A stretch of DNA of 64,000 nucleotides from positions 1 to 64,000 of the forward strand of contig NZ_JBPDVH010000004.1 in the NCBI RefSeq assembly GCF_051851555.1, given 5' to 3'. Below, piece after piece: positions 24,030-33,700 of this stretch. The DNA comes from Lonepinella sp051851555. Lineage in GTDB: Bacteria > Pseudomonadota > Gammaproteobacteria > Enterobacterales > Pasteurellaceae. A program made the position numbers and the translations under genes. A model generated the notes under the pieces. The model did no database searches and was not told the DNA's origin. It saw only the letters and a program-made list of their open reading frames with translations. Position 1 is the stretch's first letter, and the number at the start of each line of letters is the position of its first letter.

Positions 24030-26240
24030 TTAAATCTGTTCTAACTTCGCCAAATGCGCAATCAGCCATTTAATTCCTTGCCCTTGGAAAGCAATTTGTA
24101 ACCTGGTATTGTTGTCCTCACCCTCAATATTAATAATGGTGCCTTGACCAAATTTGGCGTGACGCACTTTCTGCCCTTTTTGCCAACCGCTGCCATGTGG
24201 TGCAAAAAGACGGTTATTTTGCACCGCACTTTGCGTGGCGTGATCGTCCACTTTTTGCTGATTATAGGCTCTCGTCACCGTGCCACGTAAACGAATGGTT
24301 TGTAAACAGGCTTCTGGCAGTTCATTAATAAAACGAGAGGGAAGATGTTGTTCTTGAGTATTATATAAACGGCGACTTTCCGCATAGCAAATCGTCAATT
24401 TTTGCTTGGCTCGGGTAATTCCTACATAGGCCAAACGGCGTTCTTCTTCCAATCGTTCTAAATCAAATAAGGATTGTTTACTTGGGAAAATCCCCTCCTC
24501 AACGCCCACCATAAATACCCGTGGAAATTCCAAGCCTTTGGCGGAATGCAAGGTCATCATTTGTACGCAAGATTGGTGTGGACTGGCTTGCTCCTCACCG
24601 GCCTCTAAGGAGGCATGGGTTAAAAAGGCGGTGAGATCGGTCATGTCCTCCGCCTCCGCAGGCTTAATAAATTCACGGGTGGCGGACACCAATTCTTCCA
24701 AGTTTTCGATCCGCACTTCGCCTTTATCGCCTTTTTCTTCTTGGTACATTTTATACAAACCAGATTGCTTAATCACAAAATCTGTTTGCTCAAATAAAGG
24801 CATTTGGCTGGTATCTAATGCCAAGGCGTTAATTAATTCCACAAAACGCAACAACGCCGTGGCCGCTCGTCCTGCCAATTTGTTATCGGTGATCGCCACT
24901 TGGGTCGCTTGCCACAGGGTAATTTGACGTTCACGAGTAAGTTCACGCAAGGTTTCCAAGGTGCGCTCACCAATGCCACGGGTTGGCGTGTTAATCACAC
25001 GTTCAAAGGCTGCATCATCATGTGGATTATTCACTAAGCGTAAATACGCCAAGGCATCTTTAATTTCTTGCCGCTCGAAGAATCGCATACCGCCATAAAT
25101 ACGATAAGGAATATCCGCTCGAATAAAGGCCTCCTCCAACACCCGAGACTGGCTGTTGCTGCGATATAACACGGCGCAATCATGTAATTGTCCGCCATCT
25201 TCTAGCCAGATTTTCACTTGCGCCGACACAAACAAGGCCTCATCTAATTCATTAAATGCCGCATAGATCCCGACGGGTTCCCCTTGCTCACCACTGGTCC
25301 ACAGGTTCTTGCCTAACCGATTGCTATTGTTGGTAATTAATTGGTTCGCCGATTGTAAAATATTGCCCGTTGAACGGTAATTTTGTTCTAACCGAATGGT
25401 TTGTGCTTGATGAAAATCACGTAAAAAACGTTGAATATTCTCAATTTGCGCCCCACGCCAACCGTAAATAGATTGATCATCATCCCCCACAATCATCACC
25501 TGACCCGTTTTGCCTGCGAGTAATTTGATCCACGCATATTGAATCGTATTAGTGTCCTGAAATTCATCCACCAAAATTTGACTAAAACGGCGTTGATAAC
25601 TTTGTAAAATCAACGGATTATGCGCAAATAATTCATAGGCTCGCAACAAAATTTCAGCAAAATCCACCAAACCAGAACGATCACAGGTTTCTTGATAGAT
25701 CTGATAAATCCGCACCCATTCTTGCGTTTCTCGGTTGTGGCTGACTTCAATTTGATGGGGGCGTAATCCCTCGTCTTTTTGCTTATTAATAAACCAACAG
25801 GCCTGTTTCGGCGGGAAATTTTTCTCGTCATAGCCGTGTAATTTCAACAGCCGTTTAACCAAGCGCAGTTGATCTTCACTGTCTAAAATTTGGAAATCCT
25901 GTGGCAATTTGGCGTCGGCATAATGGGAACGCAATAAACGGTGGGCAATGCTATGAAACGTCCCCACCCACATGGAAAATAGATTACGTTGCGAATATTG
26001 CGCCAAAGTAGATTGGATTCGCTGACGCATTTCGGCAGCGGCTTTGTTGGTAAAGGTCACCGCCATAATGCTCCCCTCGGTAATATTTTCTACCGCAACC
26101 AACCAAGCCACACGGTGCGTTAACACACGGGTTTTACCACTACCCGCCCCCGCTAACACAAGATAATTCCCCAACGGGGCGGAAACTGCCTCACGTTGTT
26201 TATCATTTAATCCATCCAGTAATTCTGAAATATCTGCCAT
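24030..26240 (-). CDS. uvrD: DNA helicase II
   Basis: A 736-residue superfamily 1 3'-5' helicase for mismatch and nucleotide-excision repair. Walker A AGAGSGKT is at residues 30-37. DEFQDTN (motif II), GDDDQSIYGWRGA (motif III) and the late motifs TLHSAKGLEFP and AYVGITRAKQKL are all present. The C-terminus keeps the UvrD-type tail that binds RNA polymerase and MutL. The start is taken at the ATG at 26240 (MADISELLDG) by homology; an in-frame GTG three codons upstream is less likely. Confidence 0.97.
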   Translation of the reverse strand: MADISELLDGLNDKQREAVSAPLGNYLVLAGAGSGKTRVLTHRVAWLVAVENITEGSIMAVTFTNKAAAEMRQRIQSTLAQYSQRNLFSMWVGTFHSIAHRLLRSHYADAKLPQDFQILDSEDQLRLVKRLLKLHGYDEKNFPPKQACWFINKQKDEGLRPHQIEVSHNRETQEWVRIYQIYQETCDRSGLVDFAEILLRAYELFAHNPLILQSYQRRFSQILVDEFQDTNTIQYAWIKLLAGKTGQVMIVGDDDQSIYGWRGAQIENIQRFLRDFHQAQTIRLEQNYRSTGNILQSANQLITNNSNRLGKNLWTSGEQGEPVGIYAAFNELDEALFVSAQVKIWLEDGGQLHDCAVLYRSNSQSRVLEEAFIRADIPYRIYGGMRFFERQEIKDALAYLRLVNNPHDDAAFERVINTPTRGIGERTLETLRELTRERQITLWQATQVAITDNKLAGRAATALLRFVELINALALDTSQMPLFEQTDFVIKQSGLYKMYQEEKGDKGEVRIENLEELVSATREFIKPAEAEDMTDLTAFLTHASLEAGEEQASPHQSCVQMMTLHSAKGLEFPRVFMVGVEEGIFPSKQSLFDLERLEEERRLAYVGITRAKQKLTICYAESRRLYNTQEQHLPSRFINELPEACLQTIRLRGTVTRAYNQQKVDDHATQSAVQNNRLFAPHGSGWQKGQKVRHAKFGQGTIINIEGEDNNTRLQIAFQGQGIKWLIAHLAKLEQI

Positions 26241-26356
26241 AACGATCACTTTTATCTGTTTTTATTTACAGTGCAGTATAGCGAGTTTTTTCACGGAAAA
26301 CAATTAAAATTTTATGCTTTACAACAACAAAATTCGATCATATAGTAAGGCTCGTA

Positions 26357-26443
26357 GTTAGTCGGGGTGCGACCCTTTTTTAATGAGTCGCTGAGAAAAT
26401 ACCCGTGAACCTGATACAGTTAATGCTGACGTAGGAAACTAAC
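26357..26443 (+). promoter_or_regulatory. TPP riboswitch upstream of an orphan binding-protein gene
   Basis: GTTAG (26357-26361) pairs with CTAAC (26439-26443) as P1. Inside are CGGGGTGC, the variable CGACCC...GAGTCG arm, CTGAGAAAATACCCGTGAACCTGA (as CTGAGA, ACCCGTGAACCTGA) and GCTGACGTAGGAA. All conserved thi-box parts are present. It lies about 85 bases before the next ATG. No clear terminator hairpin with U-run follows, so translation control is possible. Confidence 0.95.
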
Positions 26444-26528
26444 GGACGGAACATCAATCATCTTTTTGTCCCATTCTTAGCCAAATTCCTGTTAGCTTAT
26501 TTTAATCATCAACATTAAGGATAAGTTA

Positions 26529-27584
26529 ATGCAAAACCCTATCAAAACCAGTCTAAAATACACCGCACTTTGTACTGCTTTAGTGGCAATGAACCCCCTT
26601 TCTCATGCTTATGCAGAGGGCAAACTCACGGTATATTGCAGTGTGCAAAATACCACTTGCGAAAAAGTGACCCAAGCCTTTGCTAAAAAGTACAATGTGG
26701 ACGCTAAATTTATCCGTGATAGCACGGGAATTGTGCTAGGCAAAATCAAAGCAGAAAAGAAAAATCCACAAGCCGACGTGTGGTATGGCGGTACACTAGA
26801 GCCACATTTGCAAGCAGCCGATCAAGGTTTGCTCGAACCCTATCGTTCCCCTTTACAAGCGGATGTGATGCCTCAATTTCAACCGCTGATGACCAAACTA
26901 AATCATCATATTTCCATTGTCTATTTAATGGAATTAGCGATCGGGGTAAACACGGAAAAACTGGCTAAATTAGGCATTCAAGCACCCAAATGCTTTGCCG
27001 ATTTGCTCGATCCCGCTTTTCACGATCAGGTGCAATATCCCGATCCTCGGGTGTCTGGCACGGGCTATTCCTTTTTAAGTACCTTAGTGCAACTTTGGGG
27101 CGAAGAAAAAGCCTTTGATTATTTCCAAAAACTGCACCGTAACGTGACACAATATACCAAAAGCGGTTTAGCCACCAATCGCCTCTCCACGGGCGAAGTC
27201 GCCGTAGACATTAGCTTTATGCACAGTTATGTGAGAGAAAAAGACAAAGGCGCCCCTGTAAAAGGGATTTTACCGTGCGAGGGGGCAGGTTATACGTTGG
27301 GGGCGGCGAGTATCATTAAAGGGGCCAGAAATCCTGATAACGCCAAATTATTTATTGATTGGGTGATGAGTCCAGAGGCTCAGGAAATTCCATGGCGACA
27401 AGGTGATTCTTATCAAATCCCCACCAATATTCACGCTCAACCGTCACCCAAAGCAAGCGATCCGACAAAATTAAAACTCATTGATATTGATTTTATTCGT
27501 TTTGGTTCGGATAAAGAAAGTAAACGCCTGTTAGAAAAATGGTTCGAAGTCACCAAAACCCAATCGGATACGCCAAAAAATTAA
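26529..27584 (+). CDS. Periplasmic ABC-type binding protein under a TPP riboswitch (orphan)
   Basis: A 351-residue secreted binding protein. The signal peptide ends near AYA (residue 30), followed by GKLTVYCSVQNTTCEKV. The segment PQADVWYGGTLEPHLQAADQGLL (about 78-100) is typical of the SBP_bac_6/AfuA group, often annotated as iron(III)- or phosphosugar-binding. No permease or ATPase gene is adjacent; fdhD is convergent and overlaps its end by 4 bases. The upstream TPP riboswitch indicates the ligand is thiamine-related (TPP, thiamine or a precursor) rather than iron. It may feed ThiP or another permease. Two Cys residues in the mature N-terminus could form a disulfide. Confidence 0.85.
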   Translation: MQNPIKTSLKYTALCTALVAMNPLSHAYAEGKLTVYCSVQNTTCEKVTQAFAKKYNVDAKFIRDSTGIVLGKIKAEKKNPQADVWYGGTLEPHLQAADQGLLEPYRSPLQADVMPQFQPLMTKLNHHISIVYLMELAIGVNTEKLAKLGIQAPKCFADLLDPAFHDQVQYPDPRVSGTGYSFLSTLVQLWGEEKAFDYFQKLHRNVTQYTKSGLATNRLSTGEVAVDISFMHSYVREKDKGAPVKGILPCEGAGYTLGAASIIKGARNPDNAKLFIDWVMSPEAQEIPWRQGDSYQIPTNIHAQPSPKASDPTKLKLIDIDFIRFGSDKESKRLLEKWFEVTKTQSDTPKN

Positions 27585-28426
27585 TCGTATTTTAACCGCA
27601 CTTCGCCGTGATAAATCGTGGCTCGCCCTGTTCGTGCAAAACCGATCAGGGTGAGATCGCAATCTTGCGCCATGTTTACCGCAAGATCGGTGCTAGCCGA
27701 AATCGCCACCAGCATTTCAATACCGCAAGTCACGGTTTTTTGCACCATTTCATAACTGGCCCGACTGGTCACTAACACCAAGCCTTGGGGTTTGCCAGTT
27801 TTGGCGTGCCAACCTAACAATTTATCCAATGCCACATGTCGCCCCACATCCTCCCGAATCGCCAACAACTTGCCTTGCGGATCGAAAAACGCCGCCGCAT
27901 GGGTTGACCCCGTTTGTTTGCCTAACATTTGCGCCTGTTGAATTTGCGTTAAACAGTCGTCTAATCGGTGAATATCAAAGGTCAACGTGCGGTGTAATTT
28001 TGCCAATTTTTTGCTCACTTGGCTTAATTGTTCTGAACCGCAAATACCGCAGCCTGTTCTGCCTGTCAAGGTACGGCGGTGTTCTTTCAAACGCATAAAA
28101 CAACGGCTCGCCAATTCAATATGCACCTCAATACCTTGGCAACTTTCCACTCTGTCCACGCCATAAATATCCGCCGGCTTGTCAATAATCCCCTCGGTTA
28201 AAGAAAACCCATAAGCAAAATCCTCCAGATCGCTCGGCGTACACATCATCACGGTGTGAGAAATGCCGTTATAGACTAGAGCGACAGGGGTTTCTACGGC
28301 TAAAAAGTCTGCTTGGGTTTGTATTGTTAATTCTCCCTCTGAGGATTTTCTCAAAGTATGAATCTGACGTTGTTGGTATGCGGGAAAAGCGTTTGTTTGA
28401 AACATAGATTCTGTAAAATTGACCAT
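27581..28426 (-). CDS. fdhD: FdhD, formate dehydrogenase sulfurtransferase
   Basis: A 281-residue accessory protein that transfers sulfur from IscS to the molybdenum cofactor before insertion into formate dehydrogenase. The catalytic motif CGICG is at about residues 121-125 within GRTGCGICGSEQL. The segments FAYGFSLTEGI and AREDVGRHVALDKLLG-like IREDVGRHVALDKL are conserved. It is divergent from fdnG across a regulatory region of about 310 bases, the arrangement known from Haemophilus. Confidence 0.95.
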   Translation of the reverse strand: MVNFTESMFQTNAFPAYQQRQIHTLRKSSEGELTIQTQADFLAVETPVALVYNGISHTVMMCTPSDLEDFAYGFSLTEGIIDKPADIYGVDRVESCQGIEVHIELASRCFMRLKEHRRTLTGRTGCGICGSEQLSQVSKKLAKLHRTLTFDIHRLDDCLTQIQQAQMLGKQTGSTHAAAFFDPQGKLLAIREDVGRHVALDKLLGWHAKTGKPQGLVLVTSRASYEMVQKTVTCGIEMLVAISASTDLAVNMAQDCDLTLIGFARTGRATIYHGEVRLKYD

Positions 28427-28738
28427 TTTTAGATGTAAAGATTCTACCGATTAATCAAAGAAACTGCAATGTTAATCCAATTTGTTATGTTGACCCTATC
28501 CAACAATTGAGAATAATTATTATTCTATTGATTTTAGAAAGAATTTAATGTCAATTTTGTGATCTGCATCAACATTATTCACATGCTAAATCTGGATTTT
28601 TTTCTACAATTATTGTATGCTATAAGGTGATTTTTAACTTTTTATTAACAACAAAAGCGAAAAACGATGTCAATCGTTTTATAAGATTTTCATTTTATTT
28701 CTACCTCTATTTCCAACTTTGTTGGATAAGGATTATCT
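28427..28738. promoter_or_regulatory. Divergent control region fdhD / fdnG
   Basis: A 312-base AT-rich region with no gene. It contains an FNR/CRP-like site at 28559-28572 (GTGAT-ctgc-ATCAA, one mismatch to the FNR consensus TTGAT-N4-ATCAA). A TATGCTATAAG stretch at 28616-28626 could serve as the -10 of fdnG. The long leader before fdnG suggests further (nitrate or formate) regulators, which I cannot assign. Confidence 0.55.
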
Positions 28739-31700
28739 ATGCAGATATCAAGACGTAAGTTCTTTAAAGTCTGTGCAGGTGGTATGGCGGGAACGTCTGT
28801 GGCGGCATTAGGTTTAATGCCCGCAACGGCGTTGGCTGCGCCTCGTGAATATAAACTTTTACGAGCCAAAGAAACACGCCAATCCTGTACTTACTGTGCG
28901 GTCGGCTGTGGGATGCTGATGTACAGTCTTGGTGACGGTGCAATGAATGCCCGTGGTAAACTCACTCACGTCGAGGGCGACCCTGATCATCCAGTGAGCC
29001 GTGGGGCGTTATGTCCGAAAGGGGCGGGCGTACTCGACTATGTCAACAGTCCAAACCGCTTGCAATACCCTGAATACCGTGCGCCGGGTTCCGATAAATG
29101 GGAACGCATTTCGTGGCACGAGGCTATTCATAAAGTCGCTCGTTTACTCAAAGATGACCGTGATGCCAACTGGCAATCGGTCAACGAAGAAGGGACGCCA
29201 GTCAATCGTTGGACAACCACGGGGCTATTAGCCGCCTCAGCGGCCAGTAACGAAACCTGTATGCTGACCCATAAATTCGGGCGTGCATTGGGGATGTTAG
29301 TTTTAGACAACCAAGCGAGTACCTGACACGGACCAACGGTAGCAAGTCTTGCTCCAACATTTGGTCGCGGTGCCATGACAAATCACTGGGTTGACATTAA
29401 AAATGCAGATGTCGTTATCGTGATGGGCGGTAATGCCGCAGAGGCTCACCCTGTGGGTTTCCGCTGGGTCATTGAAGCCAAAAAACATAATAAAGCCAAA
29501 TTAATGGTGGTGGATCCCCGATTTAACCGTACAGCAGCGGTAGCGGATTTCTATTCGCCTATTCGTTCAGGTACGGATATTACACTCTTATTAGGTGTCA
29601 TTAAGTATTTGTTAGACAACGATAAAATTCAACACGAATACGTAAAACATTATACCAATGCCAGTTTCTTGATTAACGACGGTTTTGGTTTTGAAGATGG
29701 TCTATTCACTGGCTATGATGCTGAAAAACGTAGCTATGATAAATCCACGTGGTCCTATCAATTAGATGAAAACGGTCAACCGAAACGGGATATGACCTTA
29801 CAACATCCACGTTGTGTCATCAATCTCTTGAAACAACACGTGCAACGTTACACCCCTGAAATGGTAGAACGTATTTGTGGTACCAAACAAAAAGCGTTCT
29901 ATGAATTTGCTGAAACCATTGCCTCCACCGCCGCCCCTGATCGGGCAGCGTCGTTCTTGTATGCTTTAGGTTGGACACAACACACTGTCGGCACACAAAA
30001 TATTCGTTCGATGGCCATGATCCAATTGTTATTAGGTAACATTGGCGTGTCTGGTGGTGGTGTCAATGCGTTACGTGGACACTCTAACGTACAAGGCTCT
30101 ACGGATATGGGCTTGTTCCCAACCATGTTGCCGGGTTATATTCCGTTGCCAACAGAGAATGATGTGAGCCTTGAGGCGTTCTTGAAACGGATTACCCCAA
30201 AAGCTACCGTAGAGGGGCAGATGAACTACTGGCAAAACACACCGAAATTTATGGTGAGTATGCTCAAAGCGTTCTATGGGGATAACGCCACCAAAGACAA
30301 TGAATTTGGTTATCACAATTTGCCAAAACAGTACAAAAAGAAACTGGATCACTTGCAATTTATTGATTTAATGGATCAAGGCAAAATCAACGGTTATATC
30401 TGTCAAGGTTATAATCCGTTAGCCTCTTATCCTGATAAAAATAAGATTTCAAGTGCGTTGCGAAAATTGAAATTCTTGATTATTTGTGACCCATTGGCGA
30501 CAGACACCTCTGAGTTCTGGAATTTCCACGGTGAATTTAATGATGTGAATCCAGCGGATATTCAAACAGAAGTGATTCGTTTACCAACCATTTGTTTCGC
30601 CGAAGAAGATGGCTCCATTGCTAACTCTGGCCGTTGGTTACAATGGCACTGGAAAGCCGCCGAGCCACCAAAAGAGGCTAAACCGGATGTGGATATTTTA
30701 TCTGAAATCCGTGAAGTGATGTTGGAAATGTATCATAAAGAGGGCGGTCCATCAGTGGAAACCATTGAGGCCATGACATGGAACTACGCTAATCCGCTTG
30801 AACCAAAAGCCGACGAACTGGCCAAAGAAAACAATGGTTATGCGTTGGAAGATCTGTATGACGCACAAGGTAATTTGATTGCGAAAAAAGGCGATCTGTT
30901 ATCCAGTTTTGCCCAATTACGTGATGATGGCTCAACGTCGTCCGTGATTTGGATTTATACGGGTCAATGGACACCAAAAGGCAATATGATGGCCAATCGG
31001 GATAATAGCGACCCATCAGGCTTAGGTAACACCCTTGGTTGGGCGTTTGCTTGGCCGTTGAACCGCCGTATTGTGTATAACCGTGCGTCGGCTGACTTAG
31101 CAGGCAATCCATGGAATCCAAAACGTCAGTTAGTGAAATGGAACGGTAAAAACTGGAACTATGTGGATATTGCCGACTTCGGTACGGCACCGCCAAATAG
31201 CAATGTGACGCCATTTATTATGCAACCAGAGGGTGTGAGCCGTTTATTCTCGTTGGATAAAATTGTAGAGGGGCCATTCCCTGAACATTACGAACCGATT
31301 GAAACGCCGATCGGCACCAATCCATTGCATCCAAATGTGGTGTCTAACCCTGTGGCACGAATTTTGGAAAATGATAAAGCCAGTTTCGGTCATTCTGATG
31401 AATTCCCTTATGTAGGCACCACTTATCGTTTAACCGAGCATTTCCACTTCTGGACCAAACAATCCATGTTAAATATGATTGCTCAACCAGAGCCGTTTGT
31501 GGAAATCAGTGAAGACTTGGCGGCTGAAAAAGGCTTGAAACAAGGCGACACCGTGAAAGTAAGCTCGAAACGTGGTTTTATCAAAACCAAAGTCGTGGTG
31601 ACCAAACGAGTTAAATCCCTTGATGTAGATGGCAAAAAAATCCATACCGTGGGGATTCCAATTCATGGTGGTTTCTCCACCGTGGGTAAAAAATCGTTCT

Positions 31701-31801
31701 TGGTGAACACCTTAACGAGCCGTGTCGGTGATGCCAACACCCAAACGCCAGAATATAAAACATTCTTGGTTAACATTGAAAAAGTATCGGAGGCCGCATA
31801 A
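28739..31801 (+). CDS. fdnG: Formate dehydrogenase-N alpha subunit, selenocysteine-containing
   Basis: A 1020-residue molybdopterin catalytic subunit (fdxG in Haemophilus naming) oxidising formate on the periplasmic side. A Tat signal SRRKFFK is at residues 4-10. Ligands for a [4Fe-4S] cluster are Cys50, Cys53, Cys57 and Cys92. The in-frame TGA at 29324-29326 encodes selenocysteine 196, in the context QAST-Sec-HGPTVASLAPTFGRG. The following bases can fold into a SECIS hairpin and closely resemble the E. coli fdnG one. The frame is open on both sides to the stop at 31801, which overlaps the fdnH start by one base. SelA, SelB and tRNA-Sec must be encoded elsewhere. Confidence 0.97.
29327..29366 (+). 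promoter_or_regulatory. SECIS element in fdnG
   Basis: Directly after the Sec TGA, the RNA segment with AGCAAGTCTTGCT forms a compact hairpin (AGCAAG / CTTGCT around T). This fits the bacterial SECIS position, just 3' of the Sec codon, needed for SelB recruitment. Confidence 0.8.
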
Positions 31802-32802
31802 TGACAGTACAAGAACAAAGCATTGTTAAAAGCTCAGCAACTTCTTTTGTGACTCCCCCGCCGCATGCTCGTTCGCATGTGGTGGAAGTAGCAAAACTGA
31901 TTGATGTCACCACCTGTATTGGCTGTAAAGCCTGTCAGGTGGGCTGTTCAGAATGGAACGATATTCGTACTGCACCACAAGAATGTGTCGGGATTTACGA
32001 CAACCCTATCGATCTGGATGCGGAACAATGGACGGTAATGCGATTCCAAGAAGTGGAGGAAAATGATCGTCTAGAATGGTTGATCCGCAAAGACGGTTGT
32101 ATGCACTGTACCGAACCGGGCTGTTTAAAAGCCTGTCCATCACCGGGGGCGATTATTAAATACGCTAACGGTATTGTGGATTTCCAATCAGATAAATGTA
32201 TTGGTTGTGGTTATTGTATTGCAGGCTGTCCGTTCAACATTCCACGGATGAATCCAAAAGACAATCGTGTTTATAAATGCACCCTTTGCGTGGATCGGGT
32301 CAATGTGGGACAAGAACCGGCTTGCGTAAAAACCTGCCCAACCGGTGCAATTCGTTTTGGTTCGAAAGAAGACATGTTGCATTATGGCGAAGAACGTGTG
32401 AAAGAACTCAAAACACGTGGCTACGAAAATGCCGGCATTTACGATCCTGAGGGCGTGGGTGGCACGCATGTTATTTATGTTTTACATCATGCGGATAAAC
32501 CTGAACTGTATTCTGGCTTGCCAAAAAATCCAAGCGTGGATCTTTCTGTGGAAATCTGGAAAGACTTGCTCAAACCTGCCGCAGCCGTGGCAATGGGTGG
32601 TTTATTACTCGCCGAAGTCGCTCACTATGTAAGCGTTGGACCAAACGTGGAAGAAGATGTTCATGATCATTTTGAAAAATTTGAACAAGAAGATCGTGAA
32701 ATCGCCGAACGTAAGGCCCAGAAAAAACGAGAAAAAGAAGAACAGAAAGCCAAGAAACAGCAAGAAAAACTGGCGAAAAAAGCCAACAAGGGGGATAAAT
32801 AA
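31801..32802 (+). CDS. fdnH: Formate dehydrogenase-N iron-sulfur beta subunit
   Basis: A 333-residue electron-transfer subunit carrying four [4Fe-4S] clusters. Clusters of Cys motifs are visible: CIGCKACQVGCSEW (about 38-51), CMHCTEPGCLKACP, CIGCGYCIAGCPF and CTLCVDRVNVGQEPACVKTCP. A C-terminal membrane anchor (about 258-276) is followed by an unusually long, highly charged Lys/Glu tail (KAQKKREKEEQ...). Start and stop overlap the flanking genes by single bases (TAATG), indicating tight coupling. Confidence 0.96.
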   Translation: MTVQEQSIVKSSATSFVTPPPHARSHVVEVAKLIDVTTCIGCKACQVGCSEWNDIRTAPQECVGIYDNPIDLDAEQWTVMRFQEVEENDRLEWLIRKDGCMHCTEPGCLKACPSPGAIIKYANGIVDFQSDKCIGCGYCIAGCPFNIPRMNPKDNRVYKCTLCVDRVNVGQEPACVKTCPTGAIRFGSKEDMLHYGEERVKELKTRGYENAGIYDPEGVGGTHVIYVLHHADKPELYSGLPKNPSVDLSVEIWKDLLKPAAAVAMGGLLLAEVAHYVSVGPNVEEDVHDHFEKFEQEDREIAERKAQKKREKEEQKAKKQQEKLAKKANKGDK

Positions 32803-33503
32803 TGAGTGAACATGAAAAACTGACGGAAATTACGCAAGATACACGTATTATTCGTCATAAAGCCCCTGCTCGTGTGGCACATTGGCTGTTGGTGATTTGC
32901 TTTTTCACCACCGGCTTATCAGGTTTGGCCTTTTTCTTCCCTGACTTTGCGTGGCTAACTTACATTCTCGGTACGCCTGCCATTGCTCGTGCGGTACACC
33001 CATTCACGGGCATTTTAATGTTTGTCGCCTTTATTATTATGGTGCTGACTTATTGGCATCATAATATTCCAGAGAAAAATGATATTCGCTGGTTAAAGGG
33101 CACCAAACAGGTATTACTCGGTCATGAGCATGATGTGGCTTACAACGGCAAATACAATCTCGGCCAAAAAATGTTATTCTGGACCTTGATTTTAGCCATG
33201 TTTACCTTGCTTGCAACAGGGATTATTATGTGGCGTCAATACTTCAGTCATAACTTCTCGATTCCGGTAATTCGTATTGCGATCCTGCTCCACTCTGCCA
33301 GTGCCTTTGCCTTGTTTACAGGGATTATGGTACACATGTATATGGCGTTTTGGGTGAAAGGATCCATTCGTGGTATGGTCGAGGGGTGGGTCACCGTACG
33401 CTGGGCGAAAAAACACCACCCGAAATGGTTTAAGGAAGAAGTGTTACCAGAGCTTGAAAAAGAAGTGGCGGAGAATAAAAAAGCTGCTCAAGTGGCTGAG
33501 TAA
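32802..33503 (+). CDS. fdnI: Formate dehydrogenase-N cytochrome b556 gamma subunit
   Basis: A 233-residue membrane subunit with four membrane segments that binds haem b and passes electrons to menaquinone. Candidate haem His residues lie in RVAHWLL (about 26-32), HPFTGIL, LLHSASAFALFTG and MVHMYMAFW. It is the last gene of the fdn operon. Behind it come a palindromic repeat and an uptake-word terminator. Confidence 0.95.
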   Translation: MSEHEKLTEITQDTRIIRHKAPARVAHWLLVICFFTTGLSGLAFFFPDFAWLTYILGTPAIARAVHPFTGILMFVAFIIMVLTYWHHNIPEKNDIRWLKGTKQVLLGHEHDVAYNGKYNLGQKMLFWTLILAMFTLLATGIIMWRQYFSHNFSIPVIRIAILLHSASAFALFTGIMVHMYMAFWVKGSIRGMVEGWVTVRWAKKHHPKWFKEEVLPELEKEVAENKKAAQVAE

Positions 33504-33530
33504 GCCGATTACTTCTCCCCCAAAAAAGTC

Positions 33531-33624
33531 CCCTCTCCCCTTGGGAGAGGGTTAGGGTGAGGGTAAAACAAAACCGAAGATTAAGATAACCCTCACCCCA
33601 GCCCTCTCCCAGAGGGAGAGGGGG
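33531..33624. repeat. Bipartite palindromic repeat, copy B
   Basis: Two 33-base hairpin units, at 33531-33563 and 33590-33622, are reverse complements with minor differences and a 26-base spacer. The half-unit order is opposite to copy A (2851-3015) and the same as copy C (55361-55457). It lies in the 3' untranslated region of the fdn operon. Confidence 0.85.
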
Positions 33625-33637
33625 TATAAATTACTTC

Positions 33638-33668
33638 AAAAGTGCGGTAGAATTAACCGCACTTTTTT
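33638..33668 (+). terminator. Terminator made of inverted DNA-uptake words
   Basis: AAAAGTGCGGT (33638-33648) and ACCGCACTTTT (33656-33666) pair perfectly around a 7-base loop and a T-run follows. Two uptake words in inverse orientation form the stem, a common terminator design in Pasteurellaceae. Confidence 0.92.
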
Positions 33669-33700
33669 ACATAAAAAGAAACCCGATTAACGAGAACATT

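Noticed and set aside
26529..27584. Iron(III)-binding protein FbpA
   Set aside because: The family resemblance is general, but control by a TPP riboswitch and lack of a Fur-like site point to a thiamine-related ligand.
29324..29326. In-frame stop codon splitting fdnG into two genes
   Set aside because: Position, flanking residues and the following hairpin match the Sec codon of formate dehydrogenase; the frame continues to a full-length protein.
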